The notes under the pieces are model-generated. The model was not told the origin of the DNA. It did not search any database and saw only the letters and a list, made by a program, of their open reading frames with translations. 9,326 bases of DNA from Lachnospiraceae bacterium (GTDB taxonomy: Bacteria > Bacillota > Clostridia > Lachnospirales > Lachnospiraceae), in the NCBI GenBank assembly GCA_900772845.1, contig CAAGSD010000133.1, forward strand, positions 1 to 9,326. The letters run 5' to 3'. The position numbers and the translations under genes were made by a program. Every line of letters starts with the position of its first letter. The first letter of the stretch is position 1. Positions 1 to 7,200 of this stretch are shown piece by piece.

Positions 1-99
1 AGACGCATGACCCGCAGTGAGGGGGCTGCGTGCGTGCTTCTGTATGTTGCATATACGGCTTACCTCTTCGTGAGGTAACAGTGCGGCTATAGACGCACT
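1..99 (+). ncRNA. Possible 3' part of an unidentified structured RNA
   Basis: No protein gene covers this edge. On the plus strand the bases form a chain of hairpins. ACGCA (3-7) and CGCAG (13-17) pair with CTGCG (26-30) and TGCGT (31-35). A weak 6-bp stem lies at 41-46/50-55. TTACCTC (60-66) pairs with GAGGTAA (72-78). GTGCG (81-85) pairs with CGCAC (94-98). A strong terminator follows at 100-133. This series ending in a terminator is what the 3' end of a rightward non-coding RNA would look like, with its 5' part outside the window. I do not recognise the family. It could equally be the structured trailer of a gene to the left, or chance stems. Confidence 0.3.
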
Positions 100-133
100 A
101 AAAAAGCGCACCTGAGGGGAGGTGCGCTTTTTT
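100..133. terminator. Strong bidirectional intrinsic terminator
   Basis: A 14-bp perfect inverted repeat has arms at 100-113 and 120-133 and a 6-nt loop (GAGGGG on the plus strand). The GC-rich core GCGCACCT/AGGTGCGC is flanked by six A and six T, so a U-run follows the hairpin in either direction. It begins 22 bp beyond the stop codon of the diguanylate cyclase gene and should end that leftward transcript. On the plus strand it would end whatever RNA enters from the left edge. Confidence 0.93.
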
Positions 134-155
134 CCCTCTGAATCCAAAACTCATT

Positions 156-1733
156 TCAGGACTGCTTCATCGTCTTCTTATTCCGGTACATATCCTTATC
201 AGCACGCTCACGCACCTTCTCCGGATCCATATCATCTGCCGTGAATACAGCATACCCATAGGCAATTCCCACAGGAACGGGAATGATGTTCTTGTGATTC
301 AATATCTCTACATCCTGGTGGATCTTATGCATCACACGTTCTATCTTAAAATGTCTTCCCTTCGGAATGATACAACAGAATTCATCTCCACCAATACGAT
401 AGCATTTCCCATAGCGTTCAAAATTGTCCTCTATGATATGTGCCGCATTGATAATATACTCATCCCCGACCCTGTGGCCATATTGATCGTTACACTGCTT
501 GAGGTTGTTCAGGTCAAAGGTCACTATGACATATCCTTCAAAATCCTTCTCGTTTTTCACAAAATAGTCATAAGCATTTCGATTGTACATGCCGGTCATG
601 GAATCATTCAGGGCAAACTGTTCCAGTTCCTCCACCCTTCGGCCTTTTTTCAGCCGGGCAACCGTCTGTCTGGCGGATTCTATTCCCAGCACCACAATAA
701 AGATCAAGAAAGAGATTCTGCCAAATACACCTACATCGTTGCCATCGTTATAATAGCCGCCCACATCTATGATCGTAGCAAAAAATACAAGCAGCAATGC
801 CCCTACACATGCCTTCAGCCTCTGATCCAGCTGTTTTCTGATAATTTTGCTCCAAATGACCACCAGCAGGTATAGAATCGTCAGAACGATCAACGCATGC
901 GTCATCCACAGGCTTCTCCGGAACTCATATATCTCTGTTGCATTCAGTATATGCGTCAGGACGATCAATGCCAGATCGGCATCACAGATGATTCTCCAAA
1001 ACCGGTCATCCCTGATCTCCAGAAAGCTCTTCACAAACAGGATAAAGGACATCGGCAACAGCATGAGCGTAGCAAATGCCAAATAAGAGCATCCCTGCCT
1101 ATTGGCCAGGAGCAGCGTTGCGACATCCGTCTCATTGGCCGACCATGTTCCCAACAGGATTGAAAAAATACCCAGATACAATAAGGTTCCGTCGATCCGG
1201 CTTCCGCAGCGGATAACGATCCAATAAATACTAATATACAATCCTATAAGTATCACCATCATGCTGATGAGAAAGGCAGGCATTGCCCGGCGCATCACCC
1301 CACGATAGATATTATAGCCGCCACCGATATAAAACGTCTTCTGCTGACCTGCTGCTTCCGGATAGCAGGGGGTGCACTGTACCTGCAAGCTGCTCGCATT
1401 ACTTGAAAACCTGACAATATTCCAGGTCCAGCCCGGAGTATTTCCCCATATGCCGGGCACAGCATCCACCTGATAGATCAGCTTTCCATCTGCATACACC
1501 GCAATCTGCTGATGAGCCGAATAAAACACGATTGAGTTCGTCTCACCATCCTTTTGATCCAATATAAAATCATACAGCTCCCTGCCGTCGTCCATGATGC
1601 GGACTGCGTCCGGCGTACACTCCTGTAATGACCTCACCTCCGGCGCACTGCCTGAGGTGCAGATCATGCACAGAAGCACCATGGCAAATACAACCGATAC
1701 GATTATAATAAGCTTTCCCTGTTCCTTCTCCAT
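156..1733 (-). CDS. Membrane diguanylate cyclase (GGDEF) with extracytoplasmic sensor region
   Basis: Predicted to make cyclic di-GMP from two GTP at the inner face of the membrane in response to an external signal. Numbering from the ATG at 1733 (525 residues): a signal anchor at about 7-28; an extracytoplasmic region at about 30-145; six or seven membrane segments at about 150-355, resembling 7TMR-DISM-type modules; a short linker helix; then a GGDEF domain at about 375-523. The active-site motif RIGGDEF is intact, as are DSMTGMYNRN and FDLNNLKQCND (metal and guanine contacts). The canonical RxxD inhibitory site five residues before GGDEF is absent (ERYG in its place). A longer reading starts at TTG 1745, but GAGGG at 1739-1743 lies 5 bp before the ATG at 1733 and overlaps that TTG, so I chose 1733. 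The signal sensed is unknown. A monocistronic unit is likely, with its own promoter upstream and a terminator behind. Confidence 0.9.
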   Translation of the reverse strand: MEKEQGKLIIIVSVVFAMVLLCMICTSGSAPEVRSLQECTPDAVRIMDDGRELYDFILDQKDGETNSIVFYSAHQQIAVYADGKLIYQVDAVPGIWGNTPGWTWNIVRFSSNASSLQVQCTPCYPEAAGQQKTFYIGGGYNIYRGVMRRAMPAFLISMMVILIGLYISIYWIVIRCGSRIDGTLLYLGIFSILLGTWSANETDVATLLLANRQGCSYLAFATLMLLPMSFILFVKSFLEIRDDRFWRIICDADLALIVLTHILNATEIYEFRRSLWMTHALIVLTILYLLVVIWSKIIRKQLDQRLKACVGALLLVFFATIIDVGGYYNDGNDVGVFGRISFLIFIVVLGIESARQTVARLKKGRRVEELEQFALNDSMTGMYNRNAYDYFVKNEKDFEGYVIVTFDLNNLKQCNDQYGHRVGDEYIINAAHIIEDNFERYGKCYRIGGDEFCCIIPKGRHFKIERVMHKIHQDVEILNHKNIIPVPVGIAYGYAVFTADDMDPEKVRERADKDMYRNKKTMKQS

Positions 1734-1768
1734 TACTGCCCTCAATATCTAATGTAGTATCTGGTACT

Positions 1769-1797
1769 ATGGTACTAATTTTACTATCATTTGTCAA
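1769..1797 (-). promoter_or_regulatory. Sigma-A-type promoter of the diguanylate cyclase gene
   Basis: On the minus strand a perfect -35 TTGACA (1792-1797) is followed by a 17-bp spacer and TACCAT (1769-1774), which matches four of six bases of TATAAT. Transcription would start near 1762, leaving a leader of about 29 nt before the ATG at 1733. The exact -35, the exact spacing and the position make this a good candidate; the weak -10 suggests modest strength or dependence on an activator. Confidence 0.6.
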
Positions 1798-1806
1798 CAC
1801 AGTGTT
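1796..1806. promoter_or_regulatory. Palindrome overlapping the cyclase -35, possible operator
   Basis: AACACAGTGTT (minus strand AACACTGTGTT) is an 11-bp palindrome, AACAC and GTGTT around one central base. It overlaps the first two bases of the -35 TTGACA. A direct repeat of TAGTACC (minus strand, units at 1771-1777 and 1763-1769, separated by one base) covers the -10 and the predicted start. Palindromes and close direct repeats at these places are typical of repressor or activator sites, but I do not know a regulator for either motif, and such short repeats can arise by chance. Confidence 0.3.
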
Positions 1807-1964
1807 ATCTCTATCTCTTATTTGCCCTCCGAAGGTGAAAAGAATGTGCTGCACTTTCCCGTCCATCGGCGCCATGCGGTATTTCCGTATATTTTTACTA
1901 TAACACAAAGAATCTCTTTTGCCTATGAACCATTGGTAAAATATCGTAACTATTCATTACATAG

Positions 1965-2008
1965 ATACAAAAATTAATAAGCGCCGCTGCATTCATTGCA
2001 ACGACGCT
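1965..2008 (-). terminator. Intrinsic terminator of the bioY-DUF1284 unit
   Basis: Read on the minus strand, AGCGUCGUUGC pairs with GCAGCGGCGCU (11 bp, two G-U pairs) around a 7-nt loop (AAUGAAU), followed by a U-rich tail ending in five U. The two G-U pairs become mismatches on the plus strand, so the hairpin is directional. It starts 25 bp after the DUF1284 stop codon, which supports bioY and the DUF1284 gene as one two-gene transcript. Confidence 0.85.
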
Positions 2009-2033
2009 CTAAAATATGATTCTCTAAGTATTC

Positions 2034-2432
2034 TTATACAGGAGATTTATGGCAGATCTCCCTCCACTGGCAATCACCGCAAATAGCTTTGCCATAGCCG
2101 GGGTTCAGAATTTTCTCCTCTACCGTCCGTTCAAACTCCTGAAAAGTCATTTTCTGCCCCTCACGCAGTCCGGTGTATTGCAGCACACCGTTATCATAAC
2201 GGTCCACCTTTTCTGCGGATTCACATCTACCGCTTTTGTTGTGCGGGCAGGCACTGCAGATTTCATCGGTCTCTCCTACAAGCTGCAGGGATGCCGGTCC
2301 CTGTTCCTCCAGAAGCCAACCCTTCACTGCCGCCATATGTGCGGTAAATCCATCACTATATCCCTTCCCCTCGAAGAAATAAAGGCACATACCGTGATGC
2401 GGACGAATCCGGTAAGTCTTTGTCTCCGCCAT
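2034..2432 (-). CDS. DUF1284 family cysteine-rich protein
   Basis: A 132-residue soluble protein of unknown function. The N-terminal RPHHGMCLYFFEGKGYS is the hallmark of the DUF1284 family, and the length is normal for it. Seven cysteines are arranged as C16, C59-x2-C62-x7-C70 and C118-x2-C121-x5-C127, with His12 and His13 beside C16. This spacing looks like a metal or iron-sulfur cluster site; that role is inferred from the pattern and is not proven for the family to my knowledge. The ATG lies 4 bp after the bioY stop, and a ribosome binding site AGGA (2441-2444) sits inside the end of bioY, so translation is probably coupled and expression should follow biotin status. The link to biotin is suggested only by this arrangement. 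Confidence 0.85.
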   Translation of the reverse strand: MAETKTYRIRPHHGMCLYFFEGKGYSDGFTAHMAAVKGWLLEEQGPASLQLVGETDEICSACPHNKSGRCESAEKVDRYDNGVLQYTGLREGQKMTFQEFERTVEEKILNPGYGKAICGDCQWREICHKSPV

Positions 2433-2436
2433 TTTC

Positions 2437-3003
2437 TTAATCCTGTCCGTTCAGTTTCAGAACCTTGCCCAGTCTCTTGCTCAAGGTCAGTGCCAGTGCG
2501 ATCTTCACCAGATCCGGAATAATGAAAGGAATCACACACCAGCCTAAAACAGTTGTCAGACCAACGGCACCGGAGTTCTGTGCATAAACGATCATGAACC
2601 ATACGGTTCCGATTGCATAGCAGACGATCAATCCTACTACCATAGATACACCCAGTACCCAGGTTTTACGACCAAGGAGTTTCTCCATCAGCCACATTAC
2701 CAGTGCGGAGAACAAAAAACCGATAATATAACCACCGGTATTGCCAAGCAGCTGACCAAGGCCGCCGGAAAATCCCGCAAATACCGGAATGCCTACGGCG
2801 CCTAATAAAATATAAATCAATACCGCAAGGCTTCCTCTCTTACCGCCCAGTACACCTACTGCCAGAAATACTGCAAAAGTCTGCAGCGTAAAGGGAACCG
2901 TCATCGGAATAGAGATCCAGGAACAGATTGCGATCAGCACCGCAAATACTGCAATGTACACCATGTCATAAGTCTTGCTTCTAGTTGTTGTCTGCGTTGT
3001 CAT
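2437..3003 (-). CDS. bioY: BioY, biotin-specific S component of an ECF transporter
   Basis: A membrane protein that binds biotin and, with the shared energising module (EcfA, EcfA', EcfT), imports it. The 188-residue length is typical. After a short polar N-terminus, six hydrophobic segments span about 13-34, 39-55, 58-74, 83-108, 114-140 and 150-176. Family signatures are VPFTLQTFAVFLA (36-48) and GIPVFAGFSGGLGQL (71-85) followed by GNTGGYIIGF, which line the biotin site. No ECF energising genes are in the window, so the protein probably uses a module encoded elsewhere. The only purine-rich site upstream (AAAGG) is about 14 nt from the ATG, farther than usual, so translation may be weak or the site imperfectly placed. 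Biotin-dependent repression through BirA is suggested by the operator at 3076-3105. Confidence 0.95.
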   Translation of the reverse strand: MTTQTTTRSKTYDMVYIAVFAVLIAICSWISIPMTVPFTLQTFAVFLAVGVLGGKRGSLAVLIYILLGAVGIPVFAGFSGGLGQLLGNTGGYIIGFLFSALVMWLMEKLLGRKTWVLGVSMVVGLIVCYAIGTVWFMIVYAQNSGAVGLTTVLGWCVIPFIIPDLVKIALALTLSKRLGKVLKLNGQD

Positions 3004-3006
3004 AAT

Positions 3007-3073
3007 AAAAAACCATGCCTTTCTGTCATTTGTCTTTTGTAAGAACCTCTGTCAGAATAGCATGGTGTTTTTT
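3007..3073 (-). terminator. Terminator of the acyltransferase gene, overlapping the bioY promoter
   Basis: A long inverted repeat: A6 (3007-3012), CCATGC (3013-3018) and TTCTG (3021-3025) pair with CAGAA (3053-3057), GCATGG (3060-3065) and T6 (3068-3073), with 2-nt internal loops and a 27-nt apical loop. In leftward RNA the hairpin is followed by six U just before the bioY start, which fits an intrinsic terminator for the gene at 3099-4229. Its promoter-proximal arm coincides with the bioY -10, so RNA started at the bioY promoter lacks that arm and cannot form the hairpin. The large loop makes it weaker than the terminators at 100 and 1965. Confidence 0.55.
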
Positions 3074-3082
3074 AATTGTCAA
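3054..3082 (-). promoter_or_regulatory. bioY promoter
   Basis: On the minus strand, TTGACA (3077-3082) is a perfect -35. It is followed by exactly 17 bp and TATTCT (3054-3059), four of six bases of the -10 consensus. Transcription should start near 3047, giving a leader of about 44 nt before the bioY ATG at 3003. Confidence 0.75.
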
Positions 3083-3105
3083 CTATTTTATTTAATGGTT
3101 AACAT
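3076..3105. promoter_or_regulatory. BirA-like biotin operator at bioY
   Basis: TTGTCAAC (3076-3083), a 14-bp spacer, and GTTAACAT (3098-3105) match the known BirA (biotin protein ligase/repressor) operator pattern of TTGTnAAC and GTTnACAA half-sites separated by about 14-16 bp. One half-site contains the bioY -35, so bound BirA with biotinyl-AMP would block RNA polymerase. The other half-site covers the stop codon of the acyltransferase gene. Downstream bioY makes the assignment coherent. No birA gene is in the window. Confidence 0.75.
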
Positions 3106-4229
3106 TCTGTCTTTGCATGAACTGTTATCACCCGCTTTTTGATGCAGTCAATCGCCTTCTGCACCGCAATAGAAAATGCAATTCCAAAAACAACGTAAAC
3201 AATCAGCGTATATTCCAATTCTTTTGGCATATAATACCACCAGATATTGGTCTTATAGCCCACCCAGTCGAAATCGCTAAATCCACTGTACACCTTACTG
3301 GCCCACGCATAAATTGTCTTTACTATCATGTAACCCAGAAACTGATTGATCATAATCGAATAGGTATTGTCCGCAACCATATTTACCCACTTGCTTCTGC
3401 CGATCACCGGCTCCAGTATCGTGACAATCCGCATCCAGAATGCGATCCCCAGGAAACCATTTATGATGGGAATCAGTGGTCCCTCTGTAAAATCAGCGCA
3501 CCAGCTTGGGGTATAACTGAGCATTTTTCCATAATAACATACAATCAGCAGTTTGATCAGGAATATCGTTCCGAAATACCAGAAGCTTGGGATTTTCCGA
3601 TCATATTTTTCCAAAACCTGATGATAAAAAACACCCAGCCCAAAGAACGGAACAAAATAAAGCATTCTGACCAGCGCCAGCCATCCGCCTGACAAAAGTC
3701 CCATACGTGCAAGCCAGATTCCCATGATTCCAAGTATTACATTGATGATGAAAAACAAACCTTCCGGAACATCCTTATTTATTTTGTGAATCAACTTATG
3801 GATCAGAACATTGTATATTTCCACCATAAAAAGAGGTGCTATGAACCAGCCGCCCAAATTATAAGCGAACTGATGGCCATCGGTGATCGGTGCAATGATA
3901 AGATTGGTAAAATTGAAATCCCCTCCGATTTCAAATCCTCTGAGTCGGAGAATCTGCACAATAACTCCATACCCCAGATTATAAATGTATAAAGGCACAA
4001 GCAATGTTTTTATCTTTTTAACAATATATTTTCCGACATGCTCCTCAGAAGAATATTTATAGAAATATCCGGAAGCAAAAACAAACAGCGTCAGATGCAT
4101 GCCGCCATAGGGGAACCAGTCACTGATGATAGAGATTCCTCCACCTGCCGTATGCCCGCAGCATACCATAATGATGGCGACTGCATATAAAATTTTGAAT
4201 CTGTAGTCTATTTTTTTATCTGAGGTCAT
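3099..4229 (-). CDS. Acyltransferase-3 family integral membrane protein
   Basis: A 376-residue protein with about ten hydrophobic helices (roughly 11-27, 41-57, 74-97, 126-145, 157-176, 184-203, 215-235, 251-272, 284-306, 340-358), the topology and length of the acyltransferase-3 family (PF01757). Members move acetyl or other acyl groups onto cell-surface sugars, lipids or peptidoglycan. The first helix ends in CCGHT, and this His26 sits where the family keeps its essential histidine; LFVFASGYF (48-56) fits the second conserved segment. The substrate cannot be told from sequence. The ATG lies inside the end of the helicase gene (14-base overlap) with a strong GGAGG 9 bp upstream (4239-4243), so the two genes are very likely cotranscribed, though no functional link is obvious. 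No glycosyltransferase or polysaccharide genes surround it. Confidence 0.82.
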   Translation of the reverse strand: MTSDKKIDYRFKILYAVAIIMVCCGHTAGGGISIISDWFPYGGMHLTLFVFASGYFYKYSSEEHVGKYIVKKIKTLLVPLYIYNLGYGVIVQILRLRGFEIGGDFNFTNLIIAPITDGHQFAYNLGGWFIAPLFMVEIYNVLIHKLIHKINKDVPEGLFFIINVILGIMGIWLARMGLLSGGWLALVRMLYFVPFFGLGVFYHQVLEKYDRKIPSFWYFGTIFLIKLLIVCYYGKMLSYTPSWCADFTEGPLIPIINGFLGIAFWMRIVTILEPVIGRSKWVNMVADNTYSIMINQFLGYMIVKTIYAWASKVYSGFSDFDWVGYKTNIWWYYMPKELEYTLIVYVVFGIAFSIAVQKAIDCIKKRVITVHAKTEC

Positions 4230-7200
4230 TGTATACTTCCTCCAGGTAATTCCTGAGCTCTTCTAATTTCGCTTCTGTCAGTGTTTCTTTATAGTGCAGT
4301 CCGTCATACGTGGAATGAAGGACCGGATATTTCCCTTTTGTTTTCAGCATATAGTGTTCTTTCAGAAGCCAGTCTATTATGTTTTCAAGAGTCTCTCTGG
4401 GTATCTTTTTCAACAGACCATACTCGGGAACCTGATCCAAACTATTATCTATAAGACGTTTGTTGTTGGCGCCCCGTAAGACGTCCACGAGCATCGTAAC
4501 GCCATAATATTTCACCTTACTTACATTCTGTAAGGCTTTTAATATGGTATACACGACCTCATTGAGATCCCGGCCGTTATACATGACAGGAGCTGTTGCT
4601 GCCCTACTAATCTCTATGTAATCGTCCGGCTGCTGTCGGTGCGGCGGTAACATCTGCTTCTGTTGCTCCGGTGTTTGCCTTTTCGGTTCCGGCCGGTCCG
4701 GAGTCCGCTGTCTCTGAACAGGCTCTGCCGCCATATTTTCCGTTTCCGGTTCCATAGCGTATCCCATCTGATCATAATAATACTTCTTGCTGATGGACTT
4801 ATTACATCCGGTGCCATCTGCCTTATAGTTAGTGCATCCTAAAAATAATCCGTTTTCCCTGCCGGTCTTTACGATCAAATATCCGTCCATACACCTGTCG
4901 CATTTCTGGATACACATTTTCCCGCCTCTGTAGTCGTTCGTCATAAATCCGCAGATTTCCGGCTCATTGGTGCAAATGTACAGTCTGAGACCATATGCCT
5001 GCTTGTACTTCAACTGCATGGGGTATCCGCAGATGGGGCATGCCTTTTTCGCGATATTCTGTGGCTTGTCTTCATTCCAGTTTCCATGCAATACCACGTT
5101 TTTATAATCTCTTTTCAACTCTAAAAGAAATTCCGAAGGATTTTGTTCCGGTGCCACAAAAAATACCCGGTTCTTCGTCCGCGTCATGGCCACATAGAAT
5201 AATCTTCGTTCCTCTGCGTAATCTATGGATCTATCTCCTTTTATTACAAAAGAAAGTACCGGATCATCCTCGATTTTAGAAGGGAAACCATAGGTTTCAT
5301 TTTTGCCGTTTACAATAATAACATCATCATAACCAAGCCCTTTTGACGAATGCGCTGTCATGAATGTGATATCGAGCTTCGGATATTTTACACTCTTTAT
5401 CTTACTTACTCCGCGCACAAACTCGAAAAGACCGGATTTTTCAAGTTGATCTCCGTCAAAGGCATACCTGCCCAGCAATAAGATGCTCCCCGGCTCCTTT
5501 CCTTCCTGCTTCTTATAGGCCAGCAGCTGCGTCAGGGCTGTCTCTACCGCATGAGCAACCGCATAATTTGCACCGCTTCTTCTATCCGCATTGGCACCTT
5601 TTTTCGTACTATCATAGGTGTAGATAATCACAGGATCCGTGATATTCTTCGGCGACAGCAGACGCTTCTGAATCTGCTCTGTGTTCTTTTGAATAAAATT
5701 ACCTGCAATATCAATGACTTCCTGGGAGTTACGATAAGTCTTCACGATTTTAAGCATTTTTGCATAGCCCATTTTCTCAGCAAATTTCGTGAACAGTGTA
5801 ATATCTGATCCACTGAATGCATAAATCGACTGCCAGTCATCTCCCACTGCAATGATCTTGGCATCCGTGACCTCTGCCAACGCTCTGGTCAGGTCAAATC
5901 TTTGTCTGGAAATGTCCTGATATTCATCCACAATGATATATTTATAATCAAGCTTCTGCTTCATCTCTTTTACTTCCCGTAAAAGTCTTGCAGACTCGTT
6001 GATCATATCTTCAAAATCTACCGCTTTGTTCTCTTTCAGCCATCTGTCATATTCCAGATAGCAGTCTTGACAGATTTCAAGAAACAGACGACTTCTCACA
6101 TTTTGTGTGGAGTGATACATCCGCGTGAATTCTTCCACATTATAGCCATTGACCTTAAAATTTGAGATGAAGCGACAGATCAGATTCAGCAGCTTCCGGA
6201 TATAACGGTTTTCCTCTCCTGCCACCAGAATTTCCATCACTTCTTTATTGGATCTGGGTTTTAATTCAAAACCATTTTTCTCCAAAGCTTCCTGCAGATG
6301 TTCTGTTAACGGTCTCCGGTCATTATAGACGGAAAACGTGTAAATCAGATTGGTGCCATGCTGCCTGTGCAACAGAATCTTGTCATTGATTGCCTTTTTG
6401 TATTGTGCAAGTTCTACCTGACTATATCTGTCATTCTCCCCATTCTCAGTAATTCCAAAGTGTTCAACATATGCTTTTTTCCCGTTTTGATATATCACAA
6501 AATCCGGTGTATATGGTTTATGGGAATACTCTATATGATAGGGATAAATCGGCTCATATTCGTACTCGATATTGTTTAAGTACAGGAAATTGGCGATTTC
6601 CACTTCCTGATGTGATCTTAATATTTCATTCTGAATTGTGACTGACTTTTTCGTTCTGCTGTCGATTACCTCACGTTTAAAATCCTCCAAATCACTACGC
6701 ATGGTCGAATAATTTGCCTTTGCGATATTGTTGAAGAATCCGTTCAGATCCTCGCCCTCATAAGGCGCATCAAAATAAGTTGCGAAAAACAGGATGAGTT
6801 TATCAACCACTCGTTCATTCTTCATCACGGATTCGCGAAAATAATCTCTGATTACATAATACAGCTTGGAATTATCGACAATATTCAGTTTTTCATCCGG
6901 CGCATTTTTCTGAATAATTGTATTTCCGGTAGCATGAAAGGTCGCTATGGTGCAGGGCACTTTCAAGTCTTCCTGTATTTTTTCTTTTAACTCATTTACT
7001 GCCTTATTGGTAAAAGAAACTACCAAAATCTGGGAAGGGTCAATTCCCTTCCTGTCCACAAGATACTTTACTTTTGCTGCTACGGTCGTGGTTTTTCCAG
7101 CACCGGCACCGGCGATTACAAGACAATAATCCTCATCCGTTAATACTACTTTTCTCTGGTCCTCGTCCAATACCACTACCGGATCCACCGTTTTCAGGAC

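Larger units (their letters stand above)
1734..2033 (-). other. Regulatory interval between the DUF1284 gene and the cyclase gene
   Basis: This 300-bp stretch contains no convincing gene. From right to left it holds the terminator of the biotin unit (1965-2008), a weak possible promoter (TAGGCA at 1920-1925, 17 bp, TATAGT at 1897-1902), and about 90 bp with short stems such as CCT-TCGG-AGG that could be a leader. A better promoter with flanking repeats follows at 1763-1806, then the ribosome binding site GAGGG of the cyclase gene (1739-1743). A reading frame runs through part of it, but it overlaps the cyclase N-terminus out of frame and I do not believe it is expressed. I recognise no cyclic di-GMP riboswitch here. 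Confidence 0.6.

Noticed and set aside
1..80. Left edge as the 3' end of RNase P RNA (AGACGCATGAC and CGGCTTAC look partly similar)
   Set aside because: The conserved ACAGAA segment is missing, and the bases after CGGC form a local hairpin instead of the expected long-range pairing.
294..875. Long plus-strand reading frame antisense to the cyclase gene
   Set aside because: It mirrors a well-supported coding region and has no recognisable domain. The same holds for the other plus-strand frames inside the minus-strand genes.
1734..1745. TTG start at 1745 for the cyclase, adding four residues
   Set aside because: The TTG overlaps the GAGGG ribosome binding site that is properly spaced for the ATG at 1733.
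1570..1908. A 112-codon minus-strand reading frame overlapping the cyclase N-terminus
   Set aside because: It lies out of frame over the signal anchor of a clear GGDEF protein and spans that gene's promoter. I saw no protein family signature.
3007..3073. Attenuator or riboswitch in the bioY leader
   Set aside because: RNA from the bioY promoter starts near 3047 and lacks the 5' arm, so the hairpin can act only on read-through RNA.
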